This document shows, piece after piece, positions 60,618-64,000 of a DNA stretch of 64,000 bases (its first letter is position 1; each line of letters starts with the position of its first letter). Under the pieces are notes generated by a model. The model was not told the origin of the DNA. It saw nothing but the letters and a program-made list of their open reading frames with translations, and searched no databases. Source of the DNA: Glandiceps talaboti (lineage: Eukaryota; Hemichordata; Enteropneusta; Spengelidae); the NCBI RefSeq assembly GCF_964340395.1, contig NC_135566.1, positions 4,973,501 through 5,037,500 of the forward strand, read 5' to 3'. The translations under genes were made by a program, and so were the position numbers.

Positions 60618-61429
60618 CATGTGAGACAGAGACCCAACTAGAGACAGAGTTGTTGATGGCAGCCAATCAATCATGTAGACTGTTTCAGGATGATCTAAGA
60701 TATAGGAGTTTCAATGACTTCCCTTCAAGGCAGTTGATGGAGAGATGGATATTGTAGTCATAATGTCTTCGTTATTCAATATGGATTGAGACTAACACAC
60801 CAGCTTTCAATGGTGGTGTTGAACTTTGACTCGACCTTTTGACAAGTGTATCACATGTTTGATATTGTAGATTATATCTGGAGGGAGCAGTCCATATATC
60901 TATCATTGGAATATCAATGGAGATATGAAATCTCAGATTCCCTGTACACCATCTTGTGTGTATGACATTGCTATAAACACACACAATGAAAACTACAAGG
61001 TAAGTCTGTTATTAAGAGATCTGAAATCTCAGATTCCATGTACACCATCTTGTGTTTATGACATCGCTATAAACACATGAAAACTACAAGGTAAGGCTAT
61101 TAAGATCTGTCAGATTCCATGTCTACCATCTTGTGTCTAACCATGTCAAAATTATTGCTTCATAACACAGAAATGTTTCAAAATGAATGATATACTCATG
61201 AGCTTATTGTGTTGAGTAGAATTCCCATCGAAAACCCCTGTACATTGTCATGTTTTTTGAAATGCAGTTATACTGCCCTCTGTATCAAAGTTTTTAAATC
61301 TTTTGTTTAGTTGTAGTTTCACATAAAATTCTGCTTTCATTTCAGGTACTGGGTGCATGTGGTAGTAGTCACAAAGTTGACATCTTTACCAACTTTGGAT
61401 ACAAAGCATTTTCACTTCTCTTCAGTTGA
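55543..61429 (+). CDS. THOC6: THO complex subunit 6 (THOC6), WD40 protein, 13 exons, complete
   Basis: Exons: 55543-55560, 55989-56104, 56540-56604, 56907-56958, 57818-57869, 58352-58438, 58708-58779, 58976-59078, 59659-59711, 59887-59955, 60319-60432, 60871-60999, 61346-61429. They sum to 1014 nt (337 residues plus stop; human THOC6 has 341) and every junction is GT-AG in matching phase. The product is a seven-bladed WD40 propeller. Visible signatures are [17 protein letters not shown] (about 15-31), LVSALSP (46-52), VYVWDLE (143-149), [11 protein letters not shown] (157-167), VRIWDTRRP (185-193), [20 protein letters not shown] (about 199-218), [15 protein letters not shown] (230-244) and [13 protein letters not shown] (324-336). 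Known role: THO/TREX couples transcription and splicing to mRNA export, and THOC6 helps assemble the THO oligomer. The ATG has A at -3 and G at +4. Exons 7, 10 and 12 have partial tandem copies in the introns after them. Confidence 0.96.
56133..56165. repeat. (ATTT)n tract
   Basis: About six ATTT units in THOC6 intron 2, grading into TATATT. Confidence 0.85.
56325..56442. repeat. Hairpin related to the composite family (THOC6 intron 2)
   Basis: The arms CCCCAATATTTGTCATCATT and GCTGAATGATGAGAAATG are inverted and share the family's terminal sequence. The composite tail is absent, so this copy is hairpin only. Confidence 0.6.
56637..56699. other. 63-nt near-perfect hairpin in THOC6 intron 3
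   Basis: The arms at 56637-56660 and 56676-56699 pair over 24 bp with one mismatch (C opposite A in a plus-strand transcript, G-U in a minus-strand one), around a 15-nt AT-rich loop. Size and pairing suit a short miRNA-like stem or a tiny foldback; neither is shown. Confidence 0.6.
57060..57205. repeat. (AC)n/(ATAC)n compound microsatellite, THOC6 intron 4
   Basis: ACAGAC units grade into AC repeats to about 57134 and then into ATAC repeats. Confidence 0.97.
57975..58072. repeat. Short two-copy duplication in THOC6 intron 5
   Basis: TTGAAACCACCCAAGATGGT then CAGATTGG is repeated as TTGAAACGACCCAAAACAGT then CAGATTGG, about 56 bp apart. Confidence 0.75.
58735..58835 (+). repeat. Partial tandem copy of THOC6 exon 7 in intron 7
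   Basis: The exon segment ACAATGTATATGTATGGGAC near 58738 recurs as ACAATGTATATGTATGGACC near 58796. The intronic copy ends in GGGGGG before reaching a donor, so it is a dead fragment. Confidence 0.75.
59225..59560 (+). repeat. Composite hairpin repeat, copy 2 (THOC6 intron 8)
   Basis: This is the same arrangement as at 2905: a hairpin from CCCCAATATTTTTCTTC (59237) to AATATTGGGACCC (about 59380), then a tail with TTTAGACTCATATTTCGAGC. It lies wholly within the intron between THOC6 exons 8 and 9. Open frames across it are artefacts. Confidence 0.8.
59939..60110 (+). repeat. 48-bp tandem copies of THOC6 exon 10/intron 10 junction
   Basis: CCTCTGATGATTGGCTGGTA starts at 59939 and is copied at 59987 and 60035, exactly 48 bp apart, with a diverged fourth copy near 60085. 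The true donor is GTAAGG at 59956. Copy 2 reads GTTAGG, copy 3 GTAAGG after GGCTT, copy 4 GTAAGG after GGTTA. Confidence 0.92.
60562..60613. repeat. (GT)n microsatellite in THOC6 intron 11
   Basis: About 26 GT units ending GTGCGTGCATGTG. Confidence 0.97.
60921..61147 (+). repeat. Tandem copies of the 3' half of THOC6 exon 12 with its donor
   Basis: The block that starts AGATATGAAATCTCAGATTC at 60921 is repeated at 61017 (AGATCTGAAATCTCAGATTC) through AACTACAAG and GTAAGG, and in part at 61103. The first period is 96 bp, a multiple of three. Copy 2 has lost 5 bp near its end, which puts TGA in frame just before its donor. Confidence 0.93.
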
Positions 61430-61532
61430 TATTCATGAATCAGTGTTTTCAGAGATTTGTATTTTTTTGAAACTTAGTTTATATATGTATTTGGGTAGTA
61501 TTTGTCATTGCTATAATCATGGATGTTAAAGC

Positions 61533-61538
61533 AATAAA
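61533..61538 (+). terminator. THOC6: Poly(A) signal of THOC6
   Basis: AATAAA lies 104 bases after the THOC6 stop codon, the first canonical hexamer in the 3' region. A TGTTTTTG-type downstream element follows at once. Cleavage is therefore expected at about 61550-61560. Confidence 0.7.
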
Positions 61539-61586
61539 GTGTTTTTGCTGAAGATAATACATTTCTAGGAGTGAAGTATGGTTTCT

Positions 61587-61599
61587 CCCCCCCCCCCCC
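61587..61599. repeat. C homopolymer
   Basis: A run of about 13 C bases downstream of the THOC6 poly(A) signal. Confidence 0.9.
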
Positions 61600-61883
61600 A
61601 TGATCTTTGTTGTTGTTGACAAGACACTTCTCACACATATCAAGAGTAAGTTTGTGTACTTAGTAGTAAAGACCTTTTGTAGTCCCCAAAGTGAATGTTT
61701 CACTATATTTACTAAAAATTTCATTGAGAAAATACAAGGAATGTATTGAAAATCACTAACTGCTAGTATTAGTTCGGTTTTATAGTGTACATGTGGTTTG
61801 GACATTACATTTGTTGTACTATGTTATCCAGTTTGGATCTGGGAGTACTGTGTGGGTAATACAAGGAACTCTTTCCTTTTTAG

Positions 61884-62100
61884 TCTAGAGGGCCAAACTA
61901 CACCAACCTTTGTCTTTTTAATAACTAGATATGAGCCCTCTTCAGTATTCAACCGTCATTGCCCACACTTCTGGTCCAAAAGCTGCATTGAAAGAGCACT
62001 CCTAGAGGCCAAACTAGACAATCCTTTGTTTTTCCAATGACAGCAATGTTTATCTTTCAATGAGGCCTCGGCATTCAACTGTTATTACCTACACTTCTGG
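61884..62100. repeat. Diverged two-copy duplication downstream of THOC6
   Basis: CTAGAGGGCCAAACTACACC, CCTTTGTCTTTT, CAGTATTCAACCGTCATTGC and ACACTTCTGGT recur in order as CTAGAGGCCAAACTAGACAA, CCTTTGTTTTTCC, CGGCATTCAACTGTTATTAC and ACACTTCTGGT, about 120 bp on. Confidence 0.8.
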
Positions 62101-64000
62101 TGGTTTAATGAAGACACTAAAAAAGTGCAACACTGAAATCATGATGTTTTGATAAACCTGTATTTCAGATAAATCACAAAACAAAAAGAAATACAACGAA
62201 AATATAGAATTGCGTTTCTCCCATTACATTACTCGTTTATAATAGTCACGGTTTGACATGTAAGTTAAAAGCTATGCAAGATTGAATAACTTACATAAAA
62301 AAAAGATAAAACAGACAAACTCTGATATACACCCAAAACAAAAGGTGTAGTGAAGTGAATATATCCTGGATACTGTACAGCACACAAAATACGTAACATG
62401 AAAAGACAGGCAAAAACAATGTAAAATTTGTGAGTTCAGTGACGACCGACATTTTTGACTGCAAAATACTACTTTTAGTAATTTTCTGTTGAAATTTGTG
62501 TTCTCTAGTATCAACACTATGACTATATATGATGCATTGTGATTTGATGTGATGACTTCAAGAATTCTTTACATTCTTTGATTTTGAATTGTTTGTCTTG
62601 GTGACCAGTATCATTTGGTGTGATACTGCGAACATATCAAAGATACTTTGGTACATCCCTACTAAAAATTCTGTGGATTTTAGATGAATTTTTGGTCAAA
62701 ACCTGGTTCAAAATTTTGCCCATCATGGCATCTGGTGCACAATGTGGTTAAAAAGGACAGACATGACACACTTCATATTTTCCTTTCCTCCACGAAATAA
62801 GTGAAAATTTCTTGACAAAAAAATGTCCATCTTTTCAGTGTCCCTAAAACTAACATCTGAAGTTTTGAAATAAAATCAAAAATGCAACATGAACTACCTT
62901 TATTATCAATGTACTTGAAACTATGTGTAGCATTATCTTTAGCTGTAAAATGGTGAAAACTGCTTGTTTCTTGCAATTTGTCTGGGTTTTTCATTTTCAA
63001 AACTAAAATTTCATAAACAGCATGATTTCGTGTAACTGACATTGTGTACACTTGTACAGTGTTATCTATAGTTCTAAAAGTATTAGCATTGGTTACTTTC
63101 TTGCAAGTTTTGACAGCTAAAACTCCATAATCACTGAGTTTACGAGTTACCATGTCATGAGTTGGGCTTTTGAAGTAAATTAACCTGTAATACTTATTTT
63201 CCCACACATTTTCTTGTTTTTTTTCACCTGACTAGAACTTTAACAATAGAGTAACCACTGAGTTGACATGGCAAAATAAAATTACACATTATGTCAAATT
63301 TGCAACCTTTTCTTTAATCTCTTATAATTTTCAAATTATAATATACCAGAAAAAATTTCAGTTATAGATATTTTGTTGAACGGATGGAGACATAATTTGC
63401 TTCTTGTCTTTGAAAATCTGACCTAATAATTCAAAACTAGTTGAGCTGTACAATGACCATGGACGATAAAACGAAATACGAAACATTTGATTGGCTGTTC
63501 CATTGGACTATTGCTTTTACTACCCAATTGTCAGAGGCGTTGCATACAGTTTATTTATTACATCACTTTAGGCAACAGAGAAATGACTACTACTCAGAAA
63601 TTCCTGAAGCATTGAAAATGACAACTAGAGCCATTTTTGACCCTGAAAATTGATTTTTTTTTTGTCATTGAGAAATATATAATGACTTCTCATCCTTAAA
63701 TTACCCACAATGCAACAGAGCTGAACACTGTACAGTCTATGACAGCAGTAATCTGCACTGGTTGCTGGGACCCTCTACCCACTTCCACCCCCATACTGCC
63801 ATGACCACCCCCACAAGTGTAATAGATTCTCCCTATAAAATGAATGCCTAAGTATATGTTCTTTGTAAGTTGGCATTTTTTTGCTTTGCTTTGTGAGGCA
63901 ATGTCCTTTAGGATTACTTTCATATCAACACAAAATTAAGACCTGAACTTTAAACATTGACAAGTACTCAGGTGGGAACATTGAAAACACTCTGACAAAA

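Larger units (their letters stand above)
61540..64000. other. Region downstream of THOC6; no recognised gene
   Basis: The region contains a C13 run at about 61587, a diverged two-copy duplication at about 61884-62100, and a 144-codon minus-strand open frame at 63207-62773 with no recognisable motif. Its possible acceptor (GTATTACAG at 63185) has a poor pyrimidine tract. At this base composition one such frame in 64 kb is not surprising. Confidence 0.5.

Noticed and set aside
62773-63207. 144-codon minus-strand frame
   Set aside because: No recognisable domain, a weak possible acceptor and AT-rich codon use. By rough calculation at this base composition, about one such frame is expected by chance in 64 kb. 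A protein search or transcript could change this.

Overview
This window is animal (metazoan) nuclear DNA, about two-thirds A+T. It has long introns with GT-AG junctions, many microsatellites and very many local tandem duplications. The phylum cannot be fixed from the sequence; a marine invertebrate (lophotrochozoan or non-vertebrate deuterostome) is my best guess, and that is inference.

Two protein-coding genes can be reconstructed exon by exon. On the minus strand, from 33128 to the left edge, lies the 5' part of an SRRM2/Cwc21 family gene (the invertebrate Srrm2/3/4 type). Four coding exons (33128-32890, 21056-20952, 878-735, 556-476) join in consistent phase and give the first 189 codons: the conserved N-terminus, the cwf21 domain and the start of the SR/lysine-rich tail. 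The rest lies beyond position 1. Its introns are about 11.8 kb, 20.1 kb and 0.18 kb. On the plus strand, 55543-61429, lies a complete 13-exon THOC6 (THO/TREX complex WD40 subunit) gene of 337 codons. The two genes point away from each other. Both act on nuclear mRNA, one in the spliceosome and speckles and the other in export. No coding exon was recognised in the 22 kb between them; a CpG-containing stretch at 55.0-55.5 kb is the likely THOC6 promoter and may also serve the minus strand.

The rest is repeat-rich. It holds AC/GT, GTAT and GTCT microsatellites; about a dozen diverged tandem arrays with units of 30-210 bp; foldback elements, including a well-defined 243-bp element at 8789-9031 with 40-bp perfect terminal inverted repeats and a 9-bp target duplication; a composite hairpin repeat family; and tRNA-like SINE pieces.

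The most striking observation is that local tandem duplication has repeatedly copied pieces of real exons into the intron just downstream. It is seen at SRRM2 exon 1 (three intronic donor-region copies) and at THOC6 exons 7, 10 and 12. Several copies keep a good GTAAGT/GTAAGG donor. In the SRRM2 and THOC6 exon 10 and 12 cases, using them would lead to an early in-frame stop.
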